Positions 12,383-12,489 of a stretch of 12,489 nucleotides of DNA are shown here, in pieces. A program made the position numbers and the translations under genes. The notes beneath the pieces were generated by a model, which was given only the letters and a program-made list of their open reading frames with translations, ran no database searches and was not told the DNA's origin. The DNA is taken from contig NZ_JZWV01000620.1 of assembly GCF_000966975.1 (NCBI RefSeq), positions 1,909 through 14,397 on the forward strand. Reading direction: 5' to 3'. The stretch's first letter is position 1, and the number at the start of each line of letters is the position of its first letter. Origin of the DNA: Streptomyces katrae (lineage in GTDB: Bacteria; Actinomycetota; Actinomycetes; Streptomycetales; Streptomycetaceae).

Positions 12383-12435
12383 AACGCCGGTGCGTCCGGG
12401 CTCGGGGGGAACGAGCCCGGCCGCACCGGCGTTTT
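12383..12435 (+). terminator. strong intrinsic terminator downstream of the TetR gene
   Basis: AACGCCGGTGCG (12383-12394) pairs with CGCACCGGCGTT (12422-12433). After one mismatch the stem continues with CCGGGCTCG (12396-12404) and CGAGCCCGG (12412-12420) around a 7-nt GGGGGAA loop. The stem is followed by a short T-run (12432-12435). It is oriented to end rightward transcription. Confidence 0.9.
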
Positions 12436-12489
12436 CCGTTCCCCGCCCCACCCTTTCTCCGTTTCTCCCCCGGCTACCGCTGGGAGGTG

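Larger units (their letters stand above)
12185..12489. other. 305-bp 3' intergenic region with repeats, a hairpin and a terminator
   Basis: No frame here has convincing coding composition with a start and ribosome binding site. It holds the repeated GAGTA-CCGTAC motif (12228-12270), a small hairpin (12281-12295), a GC-rich stretch, a strong terminator (12383-12435), and then a pyrimidine-rich tail to the window end. The terminator lies about 200 bp after the TetR stop, so either the module has a long 3' UTR or a small transcript lies in between. Confidence 0.6.

Overview
The window looks like chromosomal core sequence from a Streptomyces or close relative. GC is very high, third codon positions are almost all G or C, starts are often GTG, and the gene set is typical of that group: an Rv2175c-type DNA-binding protein, thiE, metF, DUF3040, a SAV_6107-type HEPN protein and a YhgE/Pip protein with a TetR regulator. 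I see no rRNA, tRNA, CRISPR array, insertion sequence or prophage. The first two thirds resemble the conserved actinobacterial neighbourhood that in mycobacteria runs from Rv2175c towards the division (dcw) cluster. That comparison is from memory, not from a search.

Layout. Positions 1-3983 run rightward: the 3' end of a ferredoxin-reductase-like FAD oxidoreductase, the Rv2175c-like protein, thiamine phosphate synthase (thiE), 5,10-methylenetetrahydrofolate reductase (metF), and a membrane protein with a long Gln/Tyr/Pro/Gly-rich tail. metF looks leaderless, with a TGTCCA/TGGACA box at its promoter. A 38-bp perfect palindrome at 3992-4029 closes this block and also faces the end of the leftward block. 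Positions 4057-8291 run leftward. In transcription order they are a HEPN-domain protein, a SAM-dependent methyltransferase, a DUF3040 membrane protein (closed by a strong hairpin plus T-run at 6226-6183), a DUF4126 membrane protein and a CrtI-like FAD oxidoreductase.

A 212-bp divergent gap then leads into a rightward module, 8504-12184. It holds an ABC-type nucleotide-binding protein whose catalytic residues are all altered, a 694-residue YhgE/Pip membrane protein that overlaps it by 29 bp, and a TetR/AcrR repressor 14 bp further on. A perfect 12+2+12 bp palindrome lies over the promoter of the first gene and is the obvious operator for the TetR protein. This self-regulated module is the most interesting system here: a predicted pseudo-ATPase with a His/Glu/Asp-rich tail paired with an EsaA/YueB-like envelope protein. 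The last 305 bp hold no convincing gene, but do hold a 13-bp repeated motif with a matching inverted copy, a small hairpin and a strong intrinsic terminator.

A smaller recurring pattern is short direct duplications (about 9-20 bp units) at or just after stop codons, seen after the first gene, the Rv2175c-like gene, thiE and the methyltransferase.
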